Origin: Lunularia cruciata
Lineage: Eukaryota; Streptophyta; Marchantiopsida; Lunulariales; Lunulariaceae
Direction of reading: 5' to 3'
DNA length: 64,000 nucleotides
Assembly (NCBI GenBank): GCA_948567375.1
Contig: OX419755.1
Location: 84,772,218 to 84,836,217, forward strand
Of this stretch, positions 35,301-50,300 are shown piece by piece. Under the pieces are notes generated by a model. It ran no database searches and was not told where the DNA came from. It worked only from the letters and a program-made list of their open reading frames with translations. Numbering within the stretch: position 1 is the first letter of the stretch; each line of letters starts with the position of its first letter. The position numbers and the translations under genes were made by a program.

Positions 35301-38300
35301 GTCTTCCACCTTTTCTCTGACAAAGTGGAATCTGATGTGTATGTGCTTTGTTCTCTCGTGCTGCTTTGTTGGAGTAACAAGATCAATTCCGCTGTCGCTG
35401 TTGCAGTACAGCTTCATAGTTTCTCCAGAAAAACCCAGGTCACTTAACAAGCGCTTAAGCCATACTGCTTCAGTCGCTGCCTTTGACAAGGCCATGTATT
35501 CAGCTTCAGTGCTGGATAAAGAAACAGAAGCTTGCCTTTTACTTGACCAGCAGACAGCTGCATTACAGAAGATAAAGCAGTATCCTCCTGTAGATCGTCT
35601 TGTGTCTTGATCTCCTCCCCAATCTGAGTTGGAGTACCCATGAATGGGAGTACTAGATGCACTGTAAGTTAGGCCCTGTGACAGTGTACCTTGAATGTAA
35701 CGGAAAATCCTTTTGATAGCCTTCCAATGGTTCGGGCCAGGATTTGCCATATACTTGGCAACTGAACCGACAGCATAAGCCAGATCAGGCCTGGTGCTGA
35801 CCATAGCCCACATCAAACTCCCCACTGCAGATTGGTAAGGTACTGTTTTCATATACTCTCTCTTTTGATCAGTTTTTGGACAATCCTGAAGACTTAATCT
35901 CACTCCTCGACTCTACAGGATTGTAAACAGGTTTACAGTCTTGCATATGAAACCGAGTAAAAATCTCTCTTAAATATCTCTCTTGAGATAGACTGATCTT
36001 TCTTTGTTTTCTGTCTCTTGTGACTTGCAACTGAAGACAATGACTAATCTCTCCGAGATCAGTCATCTCAAAACCCTGTTTAAGAGACTCTTTGACAGAG
36101 AGAGAAGAGAAAGATTAATGCTGGCAAGGATGCAGTCATCTACATAAAGAGGTAAGATGACAAAATGAGAACCAGAACGGAAGATATAGAGATTAGAATC
36201 AGCTCCAGAGCGCTGAAATCCCAAACTTAGTAAAAATTGATCAAACTTGTGATACAACTGTTTGGCAGACTGTTTGAGACCATACAAAACCTTGTAGAGA
36301 TGTAAAACCAATTGCCCTTGTTTAGTGGCTTGTTGCTGCTTGTACTGGTCAGGAGTCAGCAAGCCAGGAGGAATGTGCATGTAGATTTTCTCAGTCAATG
36401 TGCCATTGAGAAAAGCTGTTTGACATCAAGAGCATGCACTTCCAAATCATTTTGAGCTGAGTAAGCAAGCAGCACATGAATTGTTATCAATTTGACAACA
36501 GGAGAGTAGATTTGGATCGAGCCTTGTGCATAGCATTTCTTCTTAAATATCCACTTACAGGTGACTGCCTTGCAACCTGCTGGTAACTCAGTGATGACCC
36601 ATGTTTGATTGTTCTCCATGGACTGAAGCCCATCTTGAATAGCCTCAAACCATTTACTGGAATCAGGTCCAGCGACAGCAGCTTCATAAGTGTCAGGATC
36701 AGGGTCAGATGCAGAATAGTGCACGCTTAGTGCATTAGCAGACTCCAACAGTGCATCATATTTTAGAACTTAAGTGTGAACCCTGGTGCCTTGACGGACC
36801 GAAGGTGCTTGGACAACATCTGGAGAAGGTAGAGGTTTTGGCCTCCTAGTGTAACCAATGGTAGAGGATCCTGAGGACCTGTGTGGAGTGCCAGAACTAG
36901 GAGGTAAGGATTGTAGTGAAGAAGGTAATGGAGAAGGAATTCTTGGAGCTGTAAGATTGTGGAGAGGAGGTGACTGAGTAGGAGTTGGTGGGGATAGACT
37001 CTGGGTAGCCCGAGAACTAGAAGGAGGAGAGGAAATGAAAATTGTCGGATCAGAGAAGAAATCCAGTTGAACATCCTGAGCGTCAGAACACTGTTTATGT
37101 TCATGAGCATATGTATGTTCCTGAAACTGAACATCTCTTGACAGAAAAATGGAGCTATCAGATATCTTCTGTAGTCTGTAAGCTAAACTATCCTGATCGT
37201 AGCCAAGGAAGATACACTTAGAAGACTTAGAATAGAGTTTAGATCTGGAAGAATATGGAACATGTGCATAAGCAATGCATCCAGAAATGCAAAGTAGGGA
37301 TAGATTAGGTTTATAACCAAACCAGAGTTGGAAGGGTGTGACTTCGGAGGAGATGGTTTTGGTAGGACTTCGATTTTGCAGAAAGTTGGCAGTGTGTAGT
37401 GCCTCTCCCCAGTAAGGCTTGGGGAGTCCAGACTCAAATAAAGTAGTGCAGACTGCTTCCACCAATGTTCTGTTCTTTCTCTCAGCAACACCATTTTGCT
37501 GAGGAGTATGTGGAGTGCTGAACTGGCGCATGATACCTTTGCCTTTGCAAAAACGATGAAAATCTGCAGAGTTGTATTGACCACCATTGTCTGAGCACAA
37601 CACCCGGACCTTCTGATTGACTTGAGTCTTTGCATAAGTCGCGTATTCTTGAAAGCAAGTAAAAACTTATGTTTGAATTTGAGTAGATGCAAGAATGTAT
37701 ACCTTGTGTAATCATCAATGAAGGTCACGAAGTATCTGTAACCAGTGTAGGTAGCAGAAGAGATGGGACCTCAAACATCAGAATGGATGAGAGCCAATGG
37801 AACAGGGGCTCTAGTAGCTCCTTCCTGAGGTAAGGGAATTCGAGTTTGCTTGCCATGAAGACAAAGTGAGCAAACAGGAAACAAATTAGGATGGATCTGA
37901 TCCATCCCAACAACCAGATCTTTGTCTTGTAGAAGTTGAAGTCGATTCTTGCTGACATGCCCAAGTCATCGATGCCATAGGGAAGTAATAGAGGAAGATG
38001 TATCCCTGGTTGGAATAGAGATTGCAGCAGCTTGAGATGATTGAGACTGAGTTGATGTAGAGACTCCAGCATCTTGAGGTTGCTCAATGGACTCTCCCCG
38101 AAACCAAAAGTTCATCCAATATAGGACAGGATGCAATCAGATTCTGCAGATCATCATAAAGGAAAATGTTGGTTTCCTTCAACTGAAATGATCCATGTGA
38201 CTTGCTCAACTGAAATGCTGAATAGAGATTCTTGTTCAACAAAGGAACATGTAGAACATCTTCTAGCATGTAGGAGTTCCCTGAACAAGCAAGCTTAACC

Positions 38301-41300
38301 GAAACTGTCCCATGGCCTAGAATAGCAATGTTGGAACCATCAGCCAAGTAAACTTGTCTAGGTGGTGAGTATGCTTCATAGACCAAGAAACAGGTTCTCT
38401 GGTAGGTCATGTGCTGAGAAGCAGCGGTGTCGATGTACCATTGCTTGTCCTGAGTGACTGAAGGAACAACATCAACATTGTACAAAGAGAGATGAGTTGT
38501 AGAAGCATTGGAGTGATGGTGTTCCTTGCCTCCTTTCTCCCTTGCAACAGTCTTTGATGTGATATCCCTTCTTTGAGCAGTAGTGACAGATGATAGAAGG
38601 TCTGAAGGAATTTCCTCCAGAAGATATAGAGAAATAACTCTGCTTCTGACTGGAAGATCTGCAGAAAGAGTTCTGACCAGGGGAAGGATTATGACCAGAA
38701 GATCTGCTGAAAGAGTTCTGACCAGGGGAAGGATTCTGACCAGAAGATCTTCTGAAAGAGTTCTGACCAGAAAAACCATGAGATTCATTCTTCCAGCTCC
38801 CCTTGCCTTTACCTTTGTCTCTGTAAGAAGATGTAGAGCCTTGTGTGACTGCTAAGCAGTTGTTTGCTCTACAAGACCTTCATATTTCATGCTGATCTCT
38901 TCTTGAACAACAAGAGAAATGACATTAAAGAGATGTAATGCCTTCTGTGTTTGTAATGATTGCAGAAAATACTTGAAACTAGAACGCATAGATCTCATCA
39001 AATGAAGTTTAGCCTGTTGGTCATTGATTGGGTTGTTCACCGCAGCTAATTGGGTGTGGACTCCTCGATAATTGGTAATGTATTTTGCTACACTGGTGCT
39101 TTCATGCATCTTCAAATTCATCAAAGTGTTCAATAGGTACATGATTGTGACATCATCAGGATCTTCGTACATGGTAGTTAAATCCATCCATGCTTTGCTT
39201 GCCAACATGTGCCTGGCGATGGTAGGAACAAATTCAGGAGTTAATGCTGAATTTATTGCTTCAAGAGCAACAAAATTCCTATGCTCCCAATCAGGTAGAG
39301 TAGCCACTGAGGTGGGCTTCACTCTGGTACCATCAACAATTGTGAAAACTGAAGCCACCTTCAGTTTAAGGGCAAGACAATCTTTCCAAGATTGGAAATA
39401 TTGTCATTGAATTTGACAAAAGTATGGAGTCAAATCGTATACTTGGAATAGCATAATATAGCACCTGCAGGAGCACCAACACCAGCAGCAAGACCAGGAC
39501 TAACACCAACAGCAGACATAATGATTTGATTCACAGAGGATAATGGAGAATTTCTCTCCCAAAACCCAGACTAACAGAAGATATAAGAGAAAATTCTCTC
39601 CTAAAACCCAGAGAAAAGAGACACTCTTCAGAGGAGGAAACTCTTCAGATACACTACAGTGTAAGAAAATCAGAACTCTCAGAATTTCGAAACTGTGTGC
39701 TAAGCCGTCCCCTATCCACTGAAGAAGAAATTCTATGACTTTTAGCTCTGATACCATGTAGGAGAATGAGTTGTAGAATGAATCAATTAACCTTGAAAGA
39801 ATCCTCAGACTGGGATTATATAGGTACAGAGATTAGAATCAAGTGAACTGAAGGGTGTGCTAACATGTAACTCATGTAACTCGCATGAACAGTAATAAAA
39901 CGCCTCATTAAACGCCTCATTAAACGCCTCACGCCTCAAACTCCTCATTATCATTCTAACAATCTCAACGTTCCTGCCCAACTCCAGACTTGAGCTTACT
40001 TTCACAGTTCAAGAGTTGCGTATAGGTGGTCGATTACCCAATGTATTATATCTCGACTTATGTTGCATAGCTGTTACCAAATACACGCTTCGTACTAGTT
40101 CTTTATATATGTTGTTCTCGATATGTTGCTATCATGCCTTTGCTGCAGGTTACATTCGTTTTGTGACGTTCACTTCATCTCCTTTATGGATTTATCACTT
40201 TTCTCGGTTGAGTATTTCTTGGTTACCTTTCATATGCACTTCATATGCATTTAATGAGTTCTGGATCTCCATTCCTAGAACAGCTTCTGCTCTCATCTCC
40301 TAATATCCAGTCCTCTCCCACTTCCATGAGTTCCGGGTCAGCAGGAGTTACTCATGAGATGTTTCACTTCTGCCTCTACTTCGTCTTACCTTCGTGTTGT
40401 TAGTTTCACTTAATTTTCATTTCCTGAGTTGCTATTCATTAAGATTTGCACACATTCATACTTATCTTTCATCTGCATTGCATATGCACTTAGTGGGTTC
40501 TGGATCCCCCTTTTGAAGCAAAAGCAGAAGCAGAAGCCTTTCTTCGAAATGCTTCTGCTCTCAGTGCCCATATGTTTAGAGGCATGTCTTGAGGCAATTC
40601 CTAGTTGCATGAGTTTTGTTGCTTAGATTTGCATGTGTTCAGTTTGTCTCGGTTGTGTCCTAAGTGGGGGTTGATTCCCCATTCTACTCATGGCTTCTGC
40701 CACGCAAATCATATATACTTCCTAGAATATTGTTTGTATAACAGATGTGTTTGTTTGCATGGCGGAACGTAGTCCCTATATGTTTCCAGTGTAAAATCTT
40801 TGTGCTATTGGTTGGACGTTCACTAAATATTCAGGTGGAGGATGGAAACCCACATGTTATATTGAGCGCAAGTGAGGATGGTACTTTACGACAACATGAT
40901 CTGCGGGAGGGTATCAGGTGTCCTCATGGTGCCTTGGAGCCCGACTGTCGGAATGTCCTGGTACGTTATATTATCCGTTCGAGGCCAGGACTTTCGCAGA
41001 GATCTGCTTGCCGATATCGCCATGAGATCGTTGCATCTGATGCTCATCATGCTGGACTGCAGACATCGTCCCTGTGAACTAGAATTTACACGTGTCAATA
41101 GCTAGTTATGACTTGATGTTGAGTTACATAGGCTTAAGTCTGTGTGTTTTAATTTCAGCAAGACTGGTTCATGATCTGGAGTGACTGTTGGAATGCCAGC
41201 TCGATTTAAGAGGTGGAGCAAAGAGATCATTACAAGATCAGCCAAGGCTTCGTCTCAAACTCAAGACATGTGCAATGAGCCCCACTCGTCCACATCATCT

Positions 41301-44300
41301 TCTCATCGGTGGAAGGTACTTGGAAGCTGGGCTGTTGGTGCTAGTCAAAGAGTTTCTTTTGTATTATCTTTTGAACTTGAATATATGGCAGTAGAGATTG
41401 AGTCAAGTTCCCGCATTAAGACGCCTCATAGTCGCTAAAGCCGCTTGCATCATGCCATCTTGATTTCTGCGGTAAAGTTCATATTCATTGAGACAATGAA
41501 CTCAATCTGAACCTTGTTGTGTTCACAGTGATGCGTTCGCTCGTCTTTATGACCGACGAATGCTGCCCCCATTGAGCTCAGTTCAGCAACCGACAAAAGC
41601 CCCGCCCTGTGTTTGCTACTTTTGTCCTACCCACCTTTCGGACTATGTGAGTATCAAGTGAATTTGGAGCATTCTCTCATGAAAATAACGTAGCCTCTTT
41701 GGGGGTAATCCTTGTGCGCTTCTCTATGTTGTTTGTCAAGTCAAACCTTTGAGGCGAAGACTTGGTATTTGACTGCCCTGAACTAGGAATGAAAAAGTGG
41801 GAAACGATAAAACGGGAATTATGCCATAGCAAAGATCAACCCAGTATTCTTCTGGATGAGAGTATATCCTCTTAGATGCGCTCAAGTTTTAAGTATAAAG
41901 AGACGTTTCTTTTCCTGAATTTGGAAATAATTTTCTGTGGACATTTCCTCTGCGGAGATTCTGAATAGAGTTACAACTCATATTAGGGTCGACCTCAGTG
42001 AGCTAGTTGTCATCTAAACGTCATGCTTAGTACATCTAATAACTTTCATCAATTTCTAACGTTTATGCTAAGAGCATGTGGTTAGGTCATGAATCTTGAA
42101 TACTTAGCTTACTGTCTGTGCATATTGAGATCACGCAGTGCTATTGAGCAGCACAAGAGCATTTTGGCCCCAGCGTTTTTGTAACATGCCATGGTCTCAC
42201 TGTGTGCAGAGCCGCTCAGGGTTGCATCTTACTCATGTTACGTTCAGTCCAAACGGGGAGGAGGTTCTCCTTAGCTACAGCGGTGAACATGTATATCTGA
42301 TGGATTCTTTCACGGGTAAGCCTCAGAGTCTAGAAAGAAGAGTAAAATCTCTATATTTTTGCAGTTGAATTTTCTTTTAAGACGCCAACTTGAGTAACAT
42401 GATGGAAGGCTCTGCCCGATCTGGAAGGCGGAACCAAAGTTTGATTTTGTAGGCTGGGTTTAAACCCGTAGAGATCTTATCGTTCCAGGTTGAGACACTT
42501 GATGTCACTTGGATGCACGAGGGAAAGATTTCAACAGTACCCACTTACTTATTCATCTATTCCAAAGCGGCACGACTATCAAACTTTGATAGTCGATGAT
42601 ACTGACTTGATTTCGTCAAGCCGGAAGCAAGATGTATTTGCTCTGATTTCAGTGATGTGGTATCTCTCCATTCTTGCAGGCCAAGCTGATGGAGTTGTCT
42701 ACAAATCAAGTGACGTCCCTAAAAGGACTGCGCTCGCTCCAATCGCTAATGGCACAAGGGCACAGCTGCAGTCATCAGGAGGGGCTTTGGGGCATGGATA
42801 CAGGCGGTACTCCTCTTGGGTAAGGAGAGCTTTGATCTGAGTCTTAGATGCTTGCTGGTCACACGCGGCAACTAGTAACTGAGTTGTCAGCCTTTTACCT
42901 GGAACAAACTAAGAATTGAGTGTCACATGCGGATATTTACAGGATTGTTTGTGGATCAAGAAGTGTGGGTGTTTATTCATGCAGGGATTAGACATATCGC
43001 CGATTTTAACAGAAAAGGAGCACCAAACATAAGCCCCAAAATTTAATTTGATTCTGTTAAATTGCGCGATGGCTGTCAGTTCTGATTTGAGTGCTTGACA
43101 AGGTTATGACCATCGCTATGCATGTCTGCAGGTGCAAGAGTGTAAAGAACTCTTTGATGAAGCGGAAAAAGCTATGGATCCGGACAACAATTATCTCTAT
43201 GCCGTAGAAGCTACTAGCGAAATAATTGATGCCGGGGGTTCGGCAGTTGGGCTTCAGTTGATGCATGACTGTTTATGTTTACGGGCATCAGCCTTCTTGA
43301 AGGTGTGGTGTCTTTCTCTTGTAGTCGTATCGAATATCATGAGATTCTTGTTATGTAGGCCTCTTGCAGGGTCCATAGCTCTGACATGGCGTTGATAATG
43401 TGGTCTAATCGACAGCGCGAGTGGAAGAACGACCTCCATATGGCGATTAGGGATTGTAACGAGGCTCGAGCTATCTTCCCCATGTCCTCACGGGCTCACC
43501 ATCTTATCGCTCGAGCATTGTCAGGGGTAAGAACGATGGAAGTATGCAGTATAATCTCTCAGTGTGTCAGTGTATAAACTATCAGTATCTTGTTTCATCA
43601 GCAAGAGCAGTTAGACTATCTGTAGTATGTGAACTTAAATGTGAAACTTCTGTATCTTGGCTCCTTCCCTGAGTTACGGTGGCAATTAAGTGAAACTGAA
43701 ATTGATCCAAAGGTGTTCAAAGGTGTAATTTAGCGAAGTTGTTGAAGAAAGAGAAGTTCTCATGTTAACTCTTGTGGGCTGATAAGTATGAGATTCTATA
43801 TGGGTGCAGCTACGGAGGCACAAGGAGGCACTTGATTTTGCTATCAGAGCCCATCAACTGGAACCGTCAGATTTGGAGCTCTCTGAATATGTGGCCCAGC
43901 TGCGAGCTTTACTGAAGTCGGGTAAGTCATCTATATGAACGTCAGGAGAATGGTGGAAGATTCACCATGCATTACTGACAGTGTTTGTTTTGTATGTGAG
44001 TGCTTTGTATAAGTACTTGCTTATCTCCCATTCCTTTCATTTCGCGTCTGTTGCTTGCTTGCCTAAACCCTAAACCCAGTCTTTCTTGCTTGCATCTCCC
44101 ATATGCATGTGTCCGGTTCAGTCCTAAGTGGGTTCTGGATCCCCCGTTCCATGATTGGCTTCTGCTCTCATAACTCAGATATATAAGAACATCTAAGATA
44201 TAAGATATAAGATACTATAAGATATATAGGAACGTTTCTGCAGCCACGTTTTCCGAGACTTCTTGTTTGGTTCCACTCCTCCATTCCCCAACTAATTCCC

Positions 44301-47300
44301 TCCCTCGTATGTTCCCTTCGCTCTTTGACTGCTTCCTGCTTCGCCCTCTTGTGACTACAGTGTTCCTACCTGACTCTAGCCCATGTTCTTCATCTTTGTT
44401 CACGCACTGCTTACTGGCGGGTTCTTCATCTTTGTTCACGCACTGCTTACTGGCAGGTTCTTCATCTTTGGTCACGCACTGCTTACTGGCAGGTTCTTCA
44501 TCTTTGGTCACGCACTGCTTACTGGCGCATCTTTGTTCACACACTACCTACTGGCGGGCTCTTACATCACGTTTCCTATTCCTCACCATCGTTTGCATAG
44601 CTGCTCTGGATTTCATGTTCTTTACTAGTCTGTTAGCCATCGGTTATTGTCAATTTCTTTCATGAGTTTTCGAGCAGACACTCGGTACGAGGGGTACTGA
44701 CTATTGGTCAGCTACTTCGGCGCTGCGTGAGGCACTGATGAAGCCTCAGGTGTTATCGTGGAGGTTTACTATGGCCGCCTTCTGCTTCCCTTAGCTGTTT
44801 AGTGTCTCAGGACTCCTGCGTCCATAGTGCTGGTTGTGATATACTCTATATCCTGTCCTCCTACGCTTCGCTCTCGTTACCCTTTAACACTTCAACACGT
44901 TTCTGCAGCCACATCATCTGAGAACTCTTGTTTTGTTCCACTCCTCCATTCCCCAGCTAATTCCCTCCCTAGTATTTTCCCCTTCGCTCTTTGACTGCTT
45001 CCTGTTTTGCCCTCTCGTGTCTACAGTGTTCCTACCCGACTCCAGCCGTACCCCATTGGTTATTTTCAATTTGTTTCAATTATACTTTTGCTGCAGGTTA
45101 CATTCAATGCACTCTACCTTAGGGATTTCACACTACTCTAGCATTGTGATTCATTTACATATTGCTTATCAATCATTTGCACTTCATGAGTTCTGGATAA
45201 CCCGCTCTGTGAACGGCTTCTGTTCTTATATACCAATATATAAGAACATCCCTGCTTTCTGCCAGGCGGGGAGCTCCAGTTCGAGCCCACCAGTAGTTTT
45301 TCCCAGAGGCTTGTATATCATACTGTTGTTTGGGAGTCCTACTTGACTTCTGAATTGATATATATATACTGTAATTTTTCTGGTTCTGTTCTGGATAACC
45401 CGTTCCCCGAACGGCTTCTGCTCTCATTTACCAATATACTGTAATTTTTCCTTAAACTCGTATACCATTTCGTGACTCCTGAAGTGATACATATACACTG
45501 CCTACCACTATTTGCCATGTGGACTTTGATTGTTTGCTTATGGACACGGGGCCTCTGCTTATGGACACGTGAGCCCACCTAGTCCTTCACTTCATACGAG
45601 GCTGATTTTGCCTCCATGCTTTGCCCTTTCGTGAGATGCCCTCACTCTTTTCAGTGCTTTTATTTGCTTCTCTGTTTGCTTTTTTTTTCTCCTTTTTGAG
45701 TTGCCTAGTCCTTTCCAGTGTATCCATGCTTTGCCCTTTCGTGAGATGCCCTCACTCTTTTCAGTGCTTTTATTTGCTTCTCTGTTTGCTTTTCTTTCTC
45801 CTTTTTGAGTAGCCTAGTCCTTTCCCGTGTATCGATGATGTTTCTTGCTCCCCCCTTGGATCACTCATGCAACTTTGCTTCATTATTTCTCTTTGCTGTG
45901 TCCTGGATTTTCTCTCTACTAATGCATGTTTGTGATTTCAGGGATCGATCAGGTATGTCTCGTCTTCTTCACTCCTCTTACTCATGTGGACTCCTGAAAC
46001 TCATTATGCGGCTGAGGTTCCTGTGCTTATTTCTGTACCTACACTTCTGCTTGCCCTTTATTTCCACATTTCCATATTGTTTCTTCTGTTCTTTTGACAT
46101 TCCCACTACTTATGAGCAGCACTTTAGGGGAACAACCGAGTTTGCCTTGGCACTCATGAGTTTTCAAGCAGAAACTCGGTATGAGGAGTACTGACAACTG
46201 CTCAGCTACTTCTGCTTGCCCTTTATTTCCACATTTCCATATTGTTTCTTCTGTTCTTTTGACATTCCCACTACTTATGAGCAGCACTTTAGGGGAACAA
46301 CCGAGTTTGCCTTGGCACTCATGAGTTTTCGAGCAGAAACTCGGTATGAGGAGTACTGACAACTGCTCAGCTACTTCGGCACTGCATGAGGCCCTGATGA
46401 AGTCGCAGGTGTTTTCGTGAAAGTTTACTATGGCCGCCTTCTGCTTCCCTTTGCTGTTTAGTGTCTCAGGACTCAAGCGTCCATAGAGCTTGTTGCGAGA
46501 TACTTCATATCCTGTCCTATTTCGTTTCGCTCTTGTTACCCTGTTACACTTCAACAGGTTTCTGCAGCCACACCATCCTATAGTTCTCGCATTGTTCCAC
46601 TCCTCCATTCCCCAGCTAATTCCCTCCCTATTATTTTTCCTTCGCTCTTTGCCTGATTCATGGATTCGACCTCTTGTGTATACTGTGTTCCTACCTGACT
46701 CCAGCCCACATCTTTTATTTTTATCATTCACGCACTGCTCACTGGCAGTCTTTTACCTAGCGTTACCTAGTTCTTGCAGTTATTTGCATAGAGTTCTCGA
46801 TTTCATGGTGGTTTACTAGTCTTTTAGCCATATGTTATTCTCAATTTGTTTCAATTATGCCTTTGCTTCAAGTTTCATTAGATGCATTCTACCTTATGGA
46901 TTCTCATTCTTCTAGCATTGTGAATCATGTACATCTTGCTTAGCGATCGTTTGTGCTTCATGAGTTCTGGATAATCCGTTCTGGGAACGGCTTCTGTTCT
47001 CATATACCTATATATAAGTACAACAACGTCTCAGGACTCCAGCGTCCATAGCGCTGGTGGTGATATACTTGGATGAGAACCTTTCTTCCTAGTCTTTGAA
47101 GTAGATGGTCTATCCTCAGTCATTCTGACTTCTGATGTATCAGACATCCTAGCACTCAGCTTTCTTAGTCTCACCAGAGTAGACACTCCTGATTGCACTC
47201 AGCAATATTCAACTCACTCTCTCTCAAAGCCTTCAAAGATAGTACACAGCAGCATGAAAGGTACCTCAATGGTAAGCATCATAGAACACACCTAAAACAA

Positions 47301-50300
47301 GGTACAAGGTGCTGGGAATGATCCTTGTATGAGAACTTACCTCAACATGAGCAGAGAGCACTCATATATATACACAAGCAAGCTCTAGAAGGTTGTTTTG
47401 CAGAGCCATAATTAGGGCTGAAGTCGTACGTGTTTTCGTGAAGGTTTACTATGGCCGCCTTCTGCTTCCCCTTTTGCTGTTTAGCGTCTCAGGACTCGAG
47501 CATCCGTAGCGCTTGTTGTGATATACTTTATATCCTGTCCTTTTTCACTTCGCTCTCGTCACCCTGTTACACTTCGACAGGTTTCTGCAGCCACACCATC
47601 CTATAGCTCTTGCATTGTTCCACTCCTCCATTCCCCAGCTAATTCCCTCCCTATTATTTTTCCTTTCCTCTTTGCCTGATTCATGGGACCTCTGGTTTAT
47701 ACAGTTTTCCTACCCGACTCCAGCCCATGTTTTATTTTTATCATTCACGCACTGCTCACTGGCAGTCTTTTACATAGCGTTACCTATTTCTCGCAGTTGT
47801 TTGCGTAGAGTTCTCGATTTTACGGTGGTTTACTAGTTTGTTAGCCATATGTTATTCTCAATTTGTTTCAATTATGCCTTTGCTTCAAGTTACATTCGAT
47901 GCATTCTACCTGACGGATTTCTCAGTATTCTAGCATTGTGAATTATGTACATCTTGCTTACTGATCATTTGCACTTCATGAGTTCTGGATAACCCGTTCC
48001 CAGAACAGCTTCTGTTCTCGTATACCTATATATACACCTAAGTATGTACACCTAAGTATGCCCTGGGGAGTTGCTTTGCACAACCCTAATTAGGCTGCGC
48101 CCCCACATTACCCTCATGCGTATTTAGTAAAACTCTAGAGAAAACTATCAAGGTGCTAAAAATAGGGAAGTTATTAAATTAGAGATTAACTAAACTAACA
48201 TTCACACTTATGAGAGATCAGAACAATTTTCCTTTCTACTGCACATTTTATATGTTTATCTTTAGGTAGTGCTTTTGTAAACACATCTGCTGTCATATCC
48301 TGTGTAGGACAGTAAACTAACTTCACAACATTCTACTTTTCTTTCTCCTCTACAAATCGTCTTCTAATCTCAATGTGCTTAGTCCTTGGGTGATGTACAG
48401 GATTTTTGCTGAGTGCTATACTTCCTGTATTGTCACAGTACAATGTAGTAGGATTTTCCTGCTCAAAACCCAGCTCCTTAAGAAGTCTCCTGTTCCAGAT
48501 GACTTCTTGAGTAGCATTTGAGGCAGCCATAAATTCTGCCTCAGTAGTAGACAGTGCAACGGATGTTTGCTGTTTACTATGCCAGCTGATTGCTCCACCA
48601 CTAAGCATGATTACATATCCACCAGTTGATCTGTTGTTATCTGTATCATCTCCCCAACAAGCATCTGTATATGCTTCAAGTGTAGAAGCAAGTATGTTCC
48701 CTTGCTTTCTGTACTCCAAGAATGCATCTTGAGTACCCTTTAAGTACCTGAATACTTTCTTTATACCTTTCCAATGTACTTGTGCAGGGTTGCTAGTATA
48801 TCTAGCTAGTGCTCCCACTGCATAGCATATATCTGGTCTTGTACAGACCATGATAGACATTAGAGAACCAAGAGCACTCCGATACAACGTTTTGTCACAG
48901 TGATTCACCTCCCCATCTATGATTCTGCTGTGCTTCCACCCCAGATCAAGAGGTGTAGAGACAGGATTGGCCTCTGTCATCTGATACTTAGCTAGTATGG
49001 ACTTCACATACTACGGTTGGCTGATCCGGATCCATCCTGCTTCTCTGTCTCTGCTCACTTTGATTCCCAAAACGAGTTTTACAGGACCAAGGATAGTCAT
49101 CTCAAAAACAGAACACAAGAAATCTATCACTCCTTTGATAGATTCACTGTTCCCCAACTGTAATAGATCATCTACATATACAACTATGTATACATCATCT
49201 CTAGTATACACACTCATGTCAGAATCTGCTAGTTTGAAATCCTGTTCTCTCAAGTATGAGTCTAGTTTCTCATACCAGGCTCTAGGAGCTTGCTTAAGAC
49301 CATATAAAGCCTTTTTAAGCAAGTATACTTTTCCTTTGCTTTCAGTATATCCATCTGGAACGTCCATCTAGATAGTCTCTCTCAAATCTCCATTGAGAAA
49401 GGCTGTTTTCAGATCTAACTGCTCCACTTCCCAATCTCTCTCAGCTGCAAGAGCTAGAAGCATGCGAATAGATCCATACCTGGCAACAGGTGCAAAAGTT
49501 TCTGAATAATCTATCAATGCTTTCTGATTGAAGCCCTTTGCAACAAGTCTTGCCTTGTACTTCAGGATCTCATTCTGAGCTCCACGTTTGACCCTGAAAA
49601 CTCATTTACAGCCAATTGCTTTCCTACCTGGTGGTAAATCAGCTAGTACCCATGTACCACTAGTCTGAAGAGACTTCTCTTCTGCTACAGCCAACTCCCA
49701 CTGACTCGAATCTGGTCTGAGCATAGCTTGTTGTAAAGTGTCTGGATCACAATCTTCATGACAGATGTAAGATTCATCTAACATCTCTTCTGATAGAAAG
49801 CCACGTCTGTCAATAGGTTTTCTATCTCTCTGTGAGCTTCTTGGCTCTGTCCCCAGAAGTTTCATGTCATTTCTTGACATCTCTGGAATCTCACTCAGAG
49901 ATTCTGCACCTGCAGTCTTCTGGGAGTTCTCTTTTGTAGTATCAGAATCAGGAACCGCCGGCTGTATAGGCCTTCTTTTGTACACCTTCAGACTCTCCTT
50001 TGGTGAACCATCAGCTTCAGGTAGAGATTGCTCTTCTGATGATTGATCTGAAAAACTGACTCTGCAGCTTGGGAAGATAGATTGATCAGGCTGACCAAAC
50101 TGATCAGCTTGCTTCTGCAACTCATCACTGTTCTTACTCCAAGTCCTCAATTCATCAAAGAGTACATCTCTACTTCTGATGATCTGTCCAGATTTAGGAT
50201 TGTACAGAAGATATCCTTTCAGTCCCTCTTCATATCCTACAAAAAGCATTCTCTCAGCCTTCTTTGTGAATTTCCTCTTTTGCTCCTAGGGAAGATGAAC

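Larger units (their letters stand above)
34468..39961 (-). mobile_element. C1: Ty1/copia element in intron 5
   Basis: Minus strand, 5.5 kb including a nested solo LTR. 5' LTR 39757-39961, tRNA-iMet primer site 39745-39756 (TGGTATCAGAGC), gag (about 38560-39519), protease, integrase, RT and RNase H (35178-36748), 3' LTR 34468-35152. The same family as C3. No clear target duplication: TACAT on the left, ATCTC on the right. Coding is broken into six or more pieces. Its insertion opposite to the host gene is typical of tolerated intronic insertions, since its own signals are then antisense. Confidence 0.9.
33414..40834 (+). other. ASG2 intron 5 (7.4 kb)
   Basis: Phase-0 intron enlarged by copia element C1 (34468-39961) with a nested solo LTR, and by copies of the gene-specific intronic repeat (about 33890-34330, 40240-40310, 40490-40560, 40650-40710). 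The remaining sequence shows no coding potential. Confidence 0.85.

Noticed and set aside
41157-41200. Alternative exon 7 start using the upstream ATG-containing frame
   Set aside because: The acceptor at 41199 gives perfect phase continuity and family match; the longer frame includes unmatched residues.
42490-42679. Open frame upstream of exon 10 as an extra exon
   Set aside because: It joins in frame only if an acceptor is used that would create a stop after the phase-1 base of exon 9; the family does not require it. Retained as a possible alternative only.
44060-44080. CCTAAACCCTAAACCC, telomere-like repeat
   Set aside because: Only two units; telo-box-like strings this short are common in plant DNA and do not mark a telomere or former chromosome end.
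44215-44544. Minus-strand ORF with repeated 12-residue units (ASKQCVTKDEEP-like)
   Set aside because: It is the shadow of a 36-bp minisatellite in an intron. The unit length is a multiple of three, and the flanks show no gene structure.
45280-45305. AGTTCGAGCCC resembling a tRNA B box, possible SINE or tRNA
   Set aside because: No A box or cloverleaf at the right distance, and no target duplication. Most likely chance.
46039-46731. 230-codon minus-strand ORF with internal repeats
   Set aside because: It spans the 165-bp tandem duplication of intronic module R1. The unit is divisible by three, so stops are avoided by chance; it resembles no protein.
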